The notes: generated by a model not told the origin, from the sequence alone. Shown: positions 25,005-34,430, counted from the stretch's first letter. The stretch is DNA of 64,000 bases from an uncultured Lachnospiraceae bacterium (GCA_945868435.1 CAMBLG010000012.1:1-64000), one strand, 5' to 3'. A program made the numbers and translations.

Positions 25005-26201
25005 TTATATAAACCATAACCGTTTCAAATCGCCGATAAAATATAAGGACCCCAAAGCAATAGTGCGTTCTCCCGGAATCGGAAGTGAAAGTACCTCCTC
25101 GATACTCTGAACACTTCGAGCACCAATGCCTCTTTCACGGACAAATTCTGCCAGCTTCTGCCCCTGCAGTGCCCGCGCGCTGTCCGGCGTCACCGTGACG
25201 AAATCCAGTGCGATCGGACACAGCAGATCCAACATCTCCTCGTAATCCTTATCCGCCATCACGCCCATCACAAAGTGAAATTGCTCTCCGGGATACAGTT
25301 CTTCCAGACTTCTCTTCAACGCCCTGACTCCATCACTGTTATGCGCACCGTCTACCATGAAAAAGGGCTCTTCTGACAAAATTTCCATTCTTCCGGGCCA
25401 TTTTGCCCTGTGAATTCCTTTCTCGATACAGGCCTGTTTTGCAACGTTCTCCTTTAGGATGATCTCAGCCACTGCAGCCGCCACCGCTGCATTCTCATAT
25501 TGATAGGCTCCAAGCAATCCCGGCCTGTATGCCGCCACACGCATTTTATCCGCATCGGTGACCACATAGGCATCCGGACAATGGGAAAGAAGAACGTCAA
25601 GCGCCTCCGGCTCCTGTCCTGCGATGACGGCTGGTACACCTTTTTTGAGAATGCCCGCTTTTTCCGATGCGATTGCTTCAAGATTGTCTCCCAAAATCGC
25701 CATATGGTCATATCCGATTCTGGTAATGGCACACGCCTCAGGCGTTCCCAGTGCATTGGTCGAGTCCAGCCTTCCTCCAAGTCCCGTTTCTATAATGGCA
25801 AAGTCGCAATTCTGCTCCTCGAAATAGAGCACTGCAAGCATCACACAGTAATCAAACATGGTGGGACAGACCGTGTAGGAAACCGAAAGCAGCTCATTGC
25901 CGATCCTCTCCACATCTTCTTTGGATATCATCTGCCCATCCACCGTAATCCGCTCTCTAAAATCGATCAGATGCGGCGATGTAAAGCAGCCGACTTTATA
26001 ACCCGCCTCCTTGAGAATTGCGTATAAAAATGCGCAGGTGGAACCCTTGCCGTTGGTGCCCGCCACATGAACATACGGGACGGAGAGACCGTGCCGGTCC
26101 AGTGTCTTTAGCATTTGTCCCGTTACCTCTACCCCCGGCAGGTTGCCAAATCGATGGGTGTCTTCAATTTTCTGTATTACTTCCTCATAATTGTAATGCA
26201 T
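25005..26201 (-). CDS. folC: Folylpolyglutamate synthase / dihydrofolate synthase
   Basis: 398 residues with the Mur-ligase-type ATP site HVAGTNGKGSTCAFL (residues ~45-60). The folate-binding segment is FTSPHLIDFRERI, followed by AIIETGLGGRLDSTN and the C-terminal domain motif VDGAHNSDGV. FolC adds glutamate residues to folates and, in many bacteria, joins dihydropteroate to glutamate. The ATG follows GAGGAAATATATC. It stands alone between ilvE and degV; the length is slightly short compared with ~430 but all motifs are present. Confidence 0.93.
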   Translation of the reverse strand: MHYNYEEVIQKIEDTHRFGNLPGVEVTGQMLKTLDRHGLSVPYVHVAGTNGKGSTCAFLYAILKEAGYKVGCFTSPHLIDFRERITVDGQMISKEDVERIGNELLSVSYTVCPTMFDYCVMLAVLYFEEQNCDFAIIETGLGGRLDSTNALGTPEACAITRIGYDHMAILGDNLEAIASEKAGILKKGVPAVIAGQEPEALDVLLSHCPDAYVVTDADKMRVAAYRPGLLGAYQYENAAVAAAVAEIILKENVAKQACIEKGIHRAKWPGRMEILSEEPFFMVDGAHNSDGVRALKRSLEELYPGEQFHFVMGVMADKDYEEMLDLLCPIALDFVTVTPDSARALQGQKLAEFVRERGIGARSVQSIEEVLSLPIPGERTIALGSLYFIGDLKRLWFI

Positions 26202-26256
26202 GATATATTTCCTCTATTTTTTTCTATGAAATTATTCTTTCATTATACATACAAAA

Positions 26257-26280
26257 ACAAGGAGGCGCAACTGCACCTCC
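26257..26280 (-). terminator. Terminator of degV
   Basis: GGAGGTGC/GCGCCTCC (8 bp with one G-T pair, 4-base loop) followed by TTGTTTTTG on the minus strand, 63 bases after the degV stop. Confidence 0.65.
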
Positions 26281-26342
26281 CTGCTATCTACGATTTTCGG
26301 ACATACGATCAGTTTTTACACCTGATGCTCTCAAATGCAGTA

Positions 26343-27182
26343 CTATACTGCAAGAATCAAGCCCCCGTCATTTGCATACATGGTAGATACTCCCGCTGTA
26401 TTGACGATCACAATCTTTTTGAACTTTGCGAGTTTCTCAATCAGGCCCTTCACATACTCTGCGCGTTCCGGACAATTACAATGAGAGATTGCCAGCACGC
26501 GGTTCTCACAATTCTTAGTGACACGCAGCATATCCTCCACCATCTTCGTCAGCGCCTTCTTCATGCCTCTCGCCTGTCCCAGCTGCTGAATTCTTCCTTC
26601 CTTATCGGAACCCATAACAGGCTTAATATTCAGCGTATTGGCAACCAGAGCCTTCAGATTGCTGAGACGGCCTGCCTTGCGAAGCGTCTCCAGCGTCTCC
26701 AGTACAAAGAAGGTATTCATGGATGAAATATATTCTTCCACTTCCTTTACGACCTCATCAAAGCTGTGTCCCGCTTCCTCACACTCCTGCACCTTAAGTC
26801 CGATCAGTGTCTCCCCAACCGATGCAGACTTGGAGTTAAATACATGAATGTTCTTCGCATCCTGATGCTCTTCATGATACAGGTCTGCTCCCAGCATTGC
26901 ACTGTTATAGGAACCGCTCAACCGTCCCGAAAGTGTAATTACATACACATTTTCTGCCTCTCCTTCGTAAGCGGACATATAGCGTTCCGGGGAAGGACAG
27001 GAAGACTTCGGGCTGTGAATGCACTCACGTACTCTCCGCAGGAAATCCTTCTGATTGAATGTCTCATCGTCCGGAATACGGACGCCGTCTACTTCGAGTT
27101 CCAAAGGGACATGGCAAAAATGACCATCCTGCTCCAGATCCTCCGGCAATTCTCCACAGCTATCAATGACAATCTTATACAT
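26343..27182 (-). CDS. DegV family fatty-acid-binding protein
   Basis: 279 residues, the normal DegV length. The N-terminal signature is YKIVIDSCGELPEDL. The ligand-contact motifs follow: SSCPSPERYMSAY (normally TSQPS), NVYVITLSGRLSGSYNSA, ETLETLRKAGRLSN and KPVMGSDKEGRIQQLGQARGMKK. DegV proteins bind a long-chain fatty acid and in some Firmicutes supply it to fatty acid kinase (FakB role). The partner FakA is not in this window. A set of 22-base direct repeats precedes the gene. The start has AGAGAGG upstream. Confidence 0.92.
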   Translation of the reverse strand: MYKIVIDSCGELPEDLEQDGHFCHVPLELEVDGVRIPDDETFNQKDFLRRVRECIHSPKSSCPSPERYMSAYEGEAENVYVITLSGRLSGSYNSAMLGADLYHEEHQDAKNIHVFNSKSASVGETLIGLKVQECEEAGHSFDEVVKEVEEYISSMNTFFVLETLETLRKAGRLSNLKALVANTLNIKPVMGSDKEGRIQQLGQARGMKKALTKMVEDMLRVTKNCENRVLAISHCNCPERAEYVKGLIEKLAKFKKIVIVNTAGVSTMYANDGGLILAV

Positions 27183-27216
27183 ATCTAGACCTCTCTTCCA
27201 AATTATGGGTTATTTA

Positions 27217-27304
27217 TTACTTTGGCTTTCGTTTTCTATTACTTTAATTTTAGTTTTTCTTTACTTTTTGACGTAGTTTTCATTACTACATTAGTATATT
27301 ACCA
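27217..27304 (-). repeat. 22-bp phased direct repeats in the degV leader
   Basis: TTACTTT starts at 27217, 27239 and 27261, exactly 22 bases apart, with a related TTACTAC at 27283. The second half of each unit also contains a T-rich GTTTTC-like block. A dyad GTAGT/ACTAC (27273-27289) overlaps units 3 and 4. On the minus strand a TTCAAA-N18-TATACT promoter lies just upstream (about 27290-27320). This is a candidate multi-site operator. Confidence 0.4.
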
Positions 27305-27375
27305 CGATAACACGTTTTTGAAAAGAGGAAAATTACATATTTTATTTTTTTTATAGAAAATTTACTTTTTCCAAT

Positions 27376-28659
27376 CTACATTGAGAAATATGCTTTCACA
27401 CAATCACTGAGTGCATCAATGTCCGCAGCTCCCATCAATTCTCTCACAGAATGCATGGACAAAAGAGGGATTCCGATATCTACTGTCTTAACCGGGAAAA
27501 GCGTCGACGCAACAGACCCCAGTGTACCGCCACCCCTGACATCGGAACGATTGACAAACCGCTGATACGGAATCTGATTCCGGTCACAGATCTGGCGCAG
27601 GATTGCAACAGCCTCCGCATCCGTGGCATAGGATTGGGAACAAGCCTCTTTTATGCAGAATCCTTTTCCCAATACCGGCTGGTTCGTGATGTCCATTTTG
27701 CCTTTGTGGTTCGGATGCGTGGCGTGGGCCACATCCACAGAAAGAAGCATTGCGCCATAGATCGTTTGGTCGATTTCTTCCTCCGTACAGCCCAGAGACC
27801 GAAGGATACGCCTGGTCATATCATGAAGCAGAATGGATGCCGCCCCCTGCTTACTGGTATTGCCAATTTCCTCATGGTCAAAAAGGGCAATCAGATTGAT
27901 TCCATCCCCCCTTGTTCCCTCCTGAATTGCTGACAAAAGGGCCGCCACGGAGGTCTGATTGTCCAGTCTCGGAGAGGACAAAAGTGTCTGCTTCGGCCCC
28001 ACGTACTGCGGTTCTTCCATACAGAAGGTATTCAATTCAAAATCCAAAATCTCTGTTTTTTCTACTCCAAGCTCCTCTGCCAGGAAATTCAGGAAATACT
28101 CCTCCCGTGGCTGTTCCCCGGAAAGAAGTTCCACCACCGGCATCAGGTCTACCTGATTATTGATTTCCACTCCCTTGTTCACATCCCGGTTCATATGAAT
28201 GGCAAGATTCGGAATGATCATAAGTGGCTGACTGCTTCGATACAGCACCATGCGGGGTTCAAACGGGTTCTCACTTTTCAGTGCCACTCTTCCCGCCACA
28301 CCGAGGGGCCGGTCAAACCAGGTGTTCAGGATTGGTCCTCCGTACACCTCCACATTGAGCTGTGCATACCCATTGGTCTGAAAATCCGCATTGGGTTTAA
28401 TGCGAAGATACGGATAATCCGTGTGGGCTGCCGCTATGCGAAGCATATCCTTTGGCTTATAATCTGCTCCCACGGAAAAGGCGTAGCACGTTGTATCATG
28501 GTGATTCATCACATATTTTCTCCCCGGAACAAGCTTCCATGCATCCTCATAACGCAGTTCTTCAAATCCGTTTTCCTTCAATCTGCGCATTGCCGCCTCC
28601 ACACACTGATACGGCGACACTGCCTCCTTCAACAAATCTATGAATTCTTTCTGTTGCAT
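27376..28659 (-). CDS. M18 family aminopeptidase
   Basis: 427 residues, typical of aspartyl aminopeptidases (PepM18/ApeB). Motifs of the dinuclear zinc site are AAHTDYPYLRIKP, SPRLDNQTSV, FDHEEIGNTSKQGA and SVDVAHATHPN. FVNRSDVRGGGTLG and the final GIPLLSMHSVRELMGAADI are also present. It is a cytosolic enzyme releasing N-terminal acidic or other residues from peptides. The start is firmly set by GGAGGAG 5 bases upstream. It is divergent from the DUF5721 gene across 120 bases; no terminator is evident at the 3' end. Confidence 0.93.
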   Translation of the reverse strand: MQQKEFIDLLKEAVSPYQCVEAAMRRLKENGFEELRYEDAWKLVPGRKYVMNHHDTTCYAFSVGADYKPKDMLRIAAAHTDYPYLRIKPNADFQTNGYAQLNVEVYGGPILNTWFDRPLGVAGRVALKSENPFEPRMVLYRSSQPLMIIPNLAIHMNRDVNKGVEINNQVDLMPVVELLSGEQPREEYFLNFLAEELGVEKTEILDFELNTFCMEEPQYVGPKQTLLSSPRLDNQTSVAALLSAIQEGTRGDGINLIALFDHEEIGNTSKQGAASILLHDMTRRILRSLGCTEEEIDQTIYGAMLLSVDVAHATHPNHKGKMDITNQPVLGKGFCIKEACSQSYATDAEAVAILRQICDRNQIPYQRFVNRSDVRGGGTLGSVASTLFPVKTVDIGIPLLSMHSVRELMGAADIDALSDCVKAYFSM

Positions 28660-28779
28660 GATATCTCCTCCATTACTTCGATTTTCTTTTCTATTATTTT
28701 ATCACGATTCCTTATACCAAAAAAGTACAATATGTAGTAGAATAAGATATAAAAATCAGACATCATTTTCGGAGGTACT

Positions 28780-29283
28780 ATGCTGGCACTGGAGCTTACA
28801 GACACCAAAGATTTCATGAACAAGCTTTTGAAAAGTCCACTTTTCGATCACTTTCTTTTGCAGGAAGGCACAATAACAGCCGGAGCTTCCTATGTGATTG
28901 ACGGTAAGATCAATACGGGCTTCTACACTGAAGAAGAACTCACACAACTACATATCACCGGCTATCGCTTTCTCCCCTTCTCCATGCTGCGCGGGAATTT
29001 CTTTGACCTGATCAAAGGGAAAAAGGCACCATCCTCCTTCAAATTTGTATTCATGCTCTCACCGGAGAATCTGCATCGGACCTTAGAGAGTATCAAAAGC
29101 AGCTTCACGGAACAGGATATTACCGGCATCTTCCTGAATATCCGTTACCAAAATCAGCTTTTGTCGCTGACTACCGGCATTTCCTACAACATTTTCTCTG
29201 TTGACAAAACGCTGGAAAATGAGTGGGATCGCATGGTCCGGCAATTTTTAACCAACCACGAAATTGCCTTTGAAGAACTTTAA
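28780..29283 (+). CDS. DUF5721 family protein
   Basis: 167 residues beginning MLALELTDTKDFMNKLLKSPLFD, with GGAGG 4 bases before the ATG. From memory it matches DUF5721, a family found almost only in Lachnospiraceae with no known function. It is soluble and mixed alpha-beta, with no catalytic motif I can recognise. It lies just before the cold-shock gene on the same strand with a 96-base gap, so it may share transcripts with it. Confidence 0.7.
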   Translation: MLALELTDTKDFMNKLLKSPLFDHFLLQEGTITAGASYVIDGKINTGFYTEEELTQLHITGYRFLPFSMLRGNFFDLIKGKKAPSSFKFVFMLSPENLHRTLESIKSSFTEQDITGIFLNIRYQNQLLSLTTGISYNIFSVDKTLENEWDRMVRQFLTNHEIAFEEL

Positions 29284-29379
29284 TTTAACGCTTTACTTTT
29301 GGAAATTGTTATGATATTCTAACGAGTGTAGCGTTCTTTAGGATTGCTGCCACTCATTATTTATTTGGAGGTACTTTCG

Positions 29380-29583
29380 ATGAACAAAGGTACAGTAAAG
29401 TGGTTTAACAACCAGAAGGGTTACGGATTCATCACCGCTGAAGACGGACATGATGTATTCGTACACTACTCAGGACTCAACATGGAGGGCTTCAAGTCTC
29501 TCGAGGAGGGTGCTGCTGTAGAGTTTGAGATTACCGATGGAGCTAAGGGTCCTCAGGCAGTCAACGTTGTAGTAGTGAAATAA
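29380..29583 (+). CDS. Cold-shock protein (CspA family)
   Basis: 67 residues of a single cold-shock domain. RNP1 is KGYGFIT and RNP2 is VFVHYS, within [19 protein letters not shown]. It binds single-stranded RNA and DNA and acts as an RNA chaperone in the cytoplasm. The start is at ATG 29380, with GGAGG 8 bases upstream; an upstream ATG at 29344 lacks a site. The 96-base leader and 110-base 3' tail before the terminator are long for so small a gene, as in other csp genes that are regulated through their mRNA. Confidence 0.95.
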   Translation: MNKGTVKWFNNQKGYGFITAEDGHDVFVHYSGLNMEGFKSLEEGAAVEFEITDGAKGPQAVNVVVVK

Positions 29584-29694
29584 GAGAGTCACACTTTCTT
29601 TTCTCTATTACGAATAATCAAGTTTCTATGTACCTTTTTCTTTGTAATATTTGTTTTATTTAGATTAAGATATTGGATACAGTGATTAAGAAAA

Positions 29695-29723
29695 GACAAC
29701 CGTGTATCGCGGTTGTCTTTTTT
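29695..29723 (+). terminator. Terminator of the cold-shock gene
   Basis: GACAACCG/CGGTTGTC, 8 bp perfect, 7-base loop, followed by TTTTTT. The A run on its other side lets it also work for the convergent Nudix gene. Confidence 0.9.
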
Positions 29724-29746
29724 CTGTTTCAACACCCATGGTTCCA

Positions 29747-30250
29747 TTACAACTCAAAGGCCTGTTTGATACTGTCATAATGAAGGAACACTCCCTGCTC
29801 TGCGAACTCTTTGATCTGTTCTACAGTCGCAAACATATAGCCGTCAGTCTCTTCTTCCTGCAGCTTGATATCTGTCTCATCAATATCCATCACATAGCGG
29901 TAGATATCCACAAAGTAATTGTCTCCCTTTCCCGGATTCTCCCGGTGATAGCTAAACAGGTAACCACCCTCTGCCCCTGTGATGTCCAGCCCGGTCTCTT
30001 CTAAAATCTCTCGCTTTACCGCCTCCTCGGATTCCTCACCTGCCTGTGCCGCACCGCCGGAGACCTCCCACCAGCCGGGAGCCCAGGCCTTCGTCATGAC
30101 ACGTTTGGTAATGAGGAACGTCTTATCCGGTCTTGCGATCACGCCCAATACCGTCAGATGGTATTCATCGTCTGCCAGCGTAAAGTTGTTCCGCTCCATC
30201 GTTCTCCCGGTTCTCTTTTTATTTCGATCATAGATATCCCATAATTCCAT
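29747..30250 (-). CDS. Nudix hydrolase
   Basis: 167 residues from MELWDIYDRNKKRTG. The start at 30250 is preferred because AGGAG is 7 bases upstream; an ATG two codons earlier is too close to it. The Nudix box is complete: GGAAQAGEESEEAVKREILEETG fits Gx5Ex7REUxEExGU, giving the Mg2+-binding helix. The opening WDIYDRNKKRTGRTMER resembles the isopentenyl-diphosphate-isomerase-like/YfcD branch of the family (hydrolases with an N-terminal W-x-x-x-D-x-x-x-x-R motif). Substrate unknown, probably a nucleotide or dinucleotide. Monocistronic. Confidence 0.88.
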   Translation of the reverse strand: MELWDIYDRNKKRTGRTMERNNFTLADDEYHLTVLGVIARPDKTFLITKRVMTKAWAPGWWEVSGGAAQAGEESEEAVKREILEETGLDITGAEGGYLFSYHRENPGKGDNYFVDIYRYVMDIDETDIKLQEEETDGYMFATVEQIKEFAEQGVFLHYDSIKQAFEL

Positions 30251-30328
30251 TTTCATACTCCTGTTTCCGTATATAATTTCGTTGTTCTGATCCTGTATTT
30301 CTGATTGCAGGTTTCTGTTCTTGCAATG

Positions 30329-31828
30329 TTACAGGTTATACAGTTCTGTGTATTTATTCGTAAAGTATCGTATTAACGGCTCTGCCGTAGGCTCCGTATG
30401 GCACACCGCCTCAATGACTTCCTTCGGACGTCTGGTGCTTCCATATTGATGAATCTTCTCATTCAGCCACTTGGTGATTTCCTTAATCCGACCTTCCCGC
30501 AACACATCATCCACCGGTCCCATCTCTTTTTCCAACTGCTGCAGATACATACCATCGTAAATACTTCCCAGCAGATAAGACGGGAAATATCCGAATGAAC
30601 CGTCAGACCAGTGCATATCCTGCAGGATTCCTTCCGCATCATTGGCCGGTGTAATATTCAAGTATTCCTGCATCTTGGCATTCCACATGGCAGGAAGCTC
30701 CTCAACATCCACTCCGTCACGGAAGATTGCCTTCTCCAGCTCATAACGGATAATAATGTGAAAACAGTACGTAACCTCATCTGACTCCGTCCGAATCATG
30801 CCATTGCGCACGTGATTAATTTCATGATAGAACTCCTCCAGTGAAACCTCTTCCAGAGCCGGAAGCAGTTTCTGAATATCCCCATAAATCGGCTCCCAGA
30901 AATTCTTATTACGAGCCAGAATATTCTCATAAAATCTTGACTGGCTCTCATGAATTCCCATATATCGGCAGCTTCCCGCAACCGTGCCGTCCAGCTTCGG
31001 ATTCACATTCTGTTCAAAGATAGCATGACCACCTTCGTGGATAGCCGAAAACATTGCGGACAATGCATTATCTTCATAATAATGGTTCGTAACACGGACA
31101 TCTTGGGATGAAAAGTTCAGAGTAAAAGGATGTTCGGATTCTCCGACGGTTCCACGATTCCAATCAAACCCGATATAGCTGAGCAGGTATTCCTGCACCT
31201 TTCTCTGATCATCAGCGCTGTAAAACGCATGGAATTTACTGTCATCCGGCTGCTTTGCCGCGAGAATCTTCTGCACCAAAGGAACCAATGCCGCCTTCAG
31301 CTCCCCAAACAATCGGTCAATCGTTGCAGAATCCATTCCCTCCTCGAAATCGTTGAGCAGAGCATCATACACCTCCTTATCCGGGTCGGTGTATGCGCAT
31401 CGCTGCTTTGTCATCTCGATCATCTTTTTCAAATGTGGGGCAAAAATTGTAAAATCGGAAGCCCTCTTTGCCTCCTCCCACGCCTTGGCGGACTCTGCCT
31501 GTTCCTGTACATAAGCAGAATAGAAATCCTGTGGAATTCTTTCATCGCGGTCAAACTCCCGCTTCATAAGCTTCACGATAAACTTCCAGTCTGCATCCAG
31601 CTTCTCGAACTCTTCCGGCTGACTGAGTTTTACAAGATAATCCTTCAACTCCTGCGAAGTTGACAGCTTGAACTGCTCCGTAGAAAAGTATGTCAGCGCA
31701 TCAGAATGCCCCGCAAATCCTTCCTTCGGCATCTGCCCCTTCATATCCCAATACAGAAGTGTCTGTATCTGATTGTATCTCTGAATCTGCTGTAAGTATT
31801 TCTTAAACTGTTCAAATGTTGTACTCAT
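30329..31828 (-). CDS. M32 carboxypeptidase (thermostable carboxypeptidase Taq type)
   Basis: 499 residues, the normal length of the M32 family. The zinc motif HEGGH lies in SAIHEGGHAIFEQN, with the third ligand in the region GIHESQSRFYENILARN (HESQSR is diagnostic). Other family blocks are DVRVTNHYYEDN, IRTESDEVTYCFHIIIRYELE and HWSDGSFGYFPSYLLGSIY. It removes C-terminal residues from peptides in the cytoplasm, except proline. AAGGAG is 6 bases before the ATG. A GCATATC/GATATGC hairpin lies just before the ribosome site; transcribed alone. Confidence 0.93.
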   Translation of the reverse strand: MSTTFEQFKKYLQQIQRYNQIQTLLYWDMKGQMPKEGFAGHSDALTYFSTEQFKLSTSQELKDYLVKLSQPEEFEKLDADWKFIVKLMKREFDRDERIPQDFYSAYVQEQAESAKAWEEAKRASDFTIFAPHLKKMIEMTKQRCAYTDPDKEVYDALLNDFEEGMDSATIDRLFGELKAALVPLVQKILAAKQPDDSKFHAFYSADDQRKVQEYLLSYIGFDWNRGTVGESEHPFTLNFSSQDVRVTNHYYEDNALSAMFSAIHEGGHAIFEQNVNPKLDGTVAGSCRYMGIHESQSRFYENILARNKNFWEPIYGDIQKLLPALEEVSLEEFYHEINHVRNGMIRTESDEVTYCFHIIIRYELEKAIFRDGVDVEELPAMWNAKMQEYLNITPANDAEGILQDMHWSDGSFGYFPSYLLGSIYDGMYLQQLEKEMGPVDDVLREGRIKEITKWLNEKIHQYGSTRRPKEVIEAVCHTEPTAEPLIRYFTNKYTELYNL

Positions 31829-31974
31829 TTAATCTCCTTTACGAAATAGGAGCATATCACTCCGATATGCCCCATCTTGTTATAAATGAAATAGGATTGG
31901 ACCTCTTGACGCTTTCTTCATTATACCCACTTTTCAAATACTCTTCAATAGTCAAATCATAATAATCCCTGCTA

Positions 31975-32886
31975 TTACCTCGTTGGTGTGAGTTCCGGCA
32001 TATGCTTGCGATGCCACACCGGCATCATATTCTGTTGGCAGCGCTCATTGTGACGGGCCTTAATCTCCACAGATGCAAAGTAGTGTTTCCAAAGTTCCTC
32101 AATATAATCCCCCTCGCCTCTTGAAAGCGAAAGATCCTGCCCCATTACCAACACACAGGCATGGTAAGCCTCATGAACCGCAGCCAGCTTTCTTATAGGA
32201 TCATAGATAATAAAATGCTCATTGGGATAACGGTCCGAAAAATGCTCCATCATAAGGGGAACCAAATTACATTTCGGCTCCATCTGCGCCCACAAAATTC
32301 CCTTCTCTCCTCCTGGAATCGCACCGGCTTCTGCAAGGCCGTCCAACTGCCCCATGGGAACAAGCTGAAACCGCAAGAAGCCATAAAACCTCTGACGCTC
32401 ATTGCACACCTTCCGGGACAGTTCCATCACCCTCATGACGTAAGGATCCGACAAATGCTCAGATACACTTTTCCCCTTGGCAAAAGCCCTCACGAGATAC
32501 CCCAGCACTGCACTCCCCCGGTCTTCTGCAAAATGGCACAGCGCACAGAGCAACGTATCGTACACAGAATACCCCAATCTGTTCTGAATCGTGTGCACCG
32601 TTTTATATACCTTATCAGCATCCGTAACCACCGAAATTTCTCGCGCAAACAACGAGAGATTCCCGCCCTCGCCGATTGCGATTTGAATGCTGTCCGTATA
32701 GGGTTGTTCCATTCTATTCTTATATACAAAAGCATCATAGATTGCCGTAAAGATTCCCTCCAGAGAATCCTCACAACGCAGAATCATTTCAATACTCACG
32801 CTACTTTCCTCATTTCCATCCGAACCCGCTCCATCCGAACCCGCTCCATCCGAACCATCTTCGTCTGCAAATCGTTCCAGTCCCAA
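31975..32886 (-). CDS. DUF4130 (TIGR03915) DNA-metabolism protein
   Basis: Up to 303 residues. The conserved domain begins at IEMILRCEDSLEGIFTAIYDAF and contains RQRFYGFLRFQLVP, YDPIRKLAAVH and a C-terminal block with WKHYFASVEIKARHNERCQQNMMPVWHRKHMPE, all matching TIGR03915/DUF4130. The family is called a probable DNA-metabolism protein and accompanies the radical-SAM gene just upstream; in some species it is joined to a uracil-DNA-glycosylase-like domain. Start uncertain. TTG at 32886 would include a 15-base-repeat-encoded tract (SDGAG). GTG at 32799, with GAGG 8 bases upstream, would begin exactly at the conserved domain, and I think it at least as likely. Confidence 0.85.
   Translation of the reverse strand: MGLERFADEDGSDGAGSDGAGSDGNEESSVSIEMILRCEDSLEGIFTAIYDAFVYKNRMEQPYTDSIQIAIGEGGNLSLFAREISVVTDADKVYKTVHTIQNRLGYSVYDTLLCALCHFAEDRGSAVLGYLVRAFAKGKSVSEHLSDPYVMRVMELSRKVCNERQRFYGFLRFQLVPMGQLDGLAEAGAIPGGEKGILWAQMEPKCNLVPLMMEHFSDRYPNEHFIIYDPIRKLAAVHEAYHACVLVMGQDLSLSRGEGDYIEELWKHYFASVEIKARHNERCQQNMMPVWHRKHMPELTPTR
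32816..32860 (-). repeat. 15-bp tandem repeat at the gene's 5' end
   Basis: Three consecutive copies of CCATCCGAACCCGCT (plus strand; the last differs at its end) lie between the two candidate starts of the DUF4130 gene. They would encode (SDGAG)n. In-frame copy-number change would alter only a linker or the leader. Confidence 0.6.
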
Positions 32887-32915
32887 TTCAATCCCTGATC
32901 AAATCTGTACATCGT

Positions 32916-34430
32916 TCAACTGCTCAACAAAATCGAATGACTGCCATTAAACAGCGAAAGCTGCTCGTAGCTCTGATTGCTCCCATCCGGCAAAAGCATC
33001 TGCGCCGGCCGTTCATTGTAAATCAAATGTCTTGTGATATAATTCTCCTCCAGCTTCGTGCTATACATCATCCGCCCCTTACAGGTAATAAAATACAGCG
33101 CACGCTTCAATACCACACCCATCTTCTTGATATCCGCAAAATCCAGAGTTGCATGTTTGCGTGCCATCATAATACGTTTGGCGCTCTTCGTTCCAATCCC
33201 GGGAACCCGAAGGAGCGTATAGTAGTCAGCCTTATTAATCTCCACCGGAAACTGCTCCAAGTGATGGACAGCCCAGTCACACTTGGGATCAATCTGCTGG
33301 TTAAAATTCGGATGCTGTTCCGACAACAATTCATCTGCTCGAAATCCGTAAAAACGGAGAAGGAAATCCGCCTGATACAAACGGTGTTCCCGCAAAAGCG
33401 GAGGCCCCGATACAGGGGACGGCAGACTTTCATCCTGATTCACATTCACAAACGCAGAATAGAAAACGCGTTTCAGTTCAAATCGATCATATAACGCTTC
33501 CGAAACAGACATGATCTGATAATCCGTCTCCGGTGTAGCGCCAATAATCATCTGGGTGCTTTGTCCTGCTGGAACAAAATAACGATTGGGATGACTCAAC
33601 CCCTGCGTCTTGACATCCTTGGCGCAGTCCGCAATCTGCCAGCTTTTCTCAGCCAGTCGATTGGCCTTCCTGTCCTGAATGGCGGCAATCCCCCTCTGAT
33701 ACTCCTGAAGCCGCTCGTAGCTTTCTCTCATCTCAGCCATCTGATTATAGTAGGATTTCTCATCGATATACACACGGCTTTTCATGCTGGTTACACCGTG
33801 ATTCTGCCGGCTTTCCTTGATCCCGTTCTGAATCTGCCGCATGGGTGACAGAATATTCTTCCTTACCTTATTAGGTGCAATCTGCTTAAGTCCCTCCGCA
33901 GTCGGAAGTTCCAGATTGACGCTCATGCGGTCCGCAAGATAACCGACCATCTCCACAACCTCCTGAGAAGCCCCCGGTATTCCCTTAATATGAATATATC
34001 CATTGAAGCGGTATTTGCTTCGCAACAGAAAAAGAGTTTCATACAGCAGTCCCATTGTATAGTCCGGAGAATGAATAATACCTGAGCTCAAAAACAGCCC
34101 CTCGATATAGTTTCTCCTATAGAATTCCACGGTAAGCTGACACACTTCCTCCGGTGTAAAGGTGGCGCGCTTCACATCGTTGGAGGAACGGTTCACACAG
34201 TATTTGCAGTTATAAATGCATTCGTTGGTAAACAGAATCTTCAGCAAAGAAGTACATCTTCCATCCGGTGTGAAGGTGTGGCAAATTCCACAGGCGTGGG
34301 CATTCCCCAGCGACTTTCCATCCCCTGTCCGCTGCACGCCGCTGCTGGTGCAGGCCACATCGTACTTGGCTGCATCCGACAATATGGTAAGCTTCTCCAT
34401 AATACTGTCCTGTTGTACAATTGCCTGCAT
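32916..34430 (-). CDS. Radical-SAM DNA modification/repair protein (TIGR03916)
   Basis: 504 residues from ATG 34430 (GAGGGTGGG upstream). The radical-SAM cluster ligands are C71, C75 and C78 in NECIYNCKYC. Before them lies the diagnostic HACGICHTFTPDGRC with additional cysteines. The middle is a TIM barrel with ELPTAEGLKQIAP and the GATPETDYQIM segment. A helix-hairpin-helix near the C-terminus (LLRVPGIGTKSAKRIMMARKH) indicates DNA binding. It matches the family described as putative DNA modification/repair radical SAM, whose chemistry is not established to my knowledge. It forms an operon with the DUF4130 gene 29 bases downstream. The promoter carries two LexA-type boxes, so expression is probably part of the SOS response. 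Confidence 0.9.
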   Translation of the reverse strand: MQAIVQQDSIMEKLTILSDAAKYDVACTSSGVQRTGDGKSLGNAHACGICHTFTPDGRCTSLLKILFTNECIYNCKYCVNRSSNDVKRATFTPEEVCQLTVEFYRRNYIEGLFLSSGIIHSPDYTMGLLYETLFLLRSKYRFNGYIHIKGIPGASQEVVEMVGYLADRMSVNLELPTAEGLKQIAPNKVRKNILSPMRQIQNGIKESRQNHGVTSMKSRVYIDEKSYYNQMAEMRESYERLQEYQRGIAAIQDRKANRLAEKSWQIADCAKDVKTQGLSHPNRYFVPAGQSTQMIIGATPETDYQIMSVSEALYDRFELKRVFYSAFVNVNQDESLPSPVSGPPLLREHRLYQADFLLRFYGFRADELLSEQHPNFNQQIDPKCDWAVHHLEQFPVEINKADYYTLLRVPGIGTKSAKRIMMARKHATLDFADIKKMGVVLKRALYFITCKGRMMYSTKLEENYITRHLIYNERPAQMLLPDGSNQSYEQLSLFNGSHSILLSS

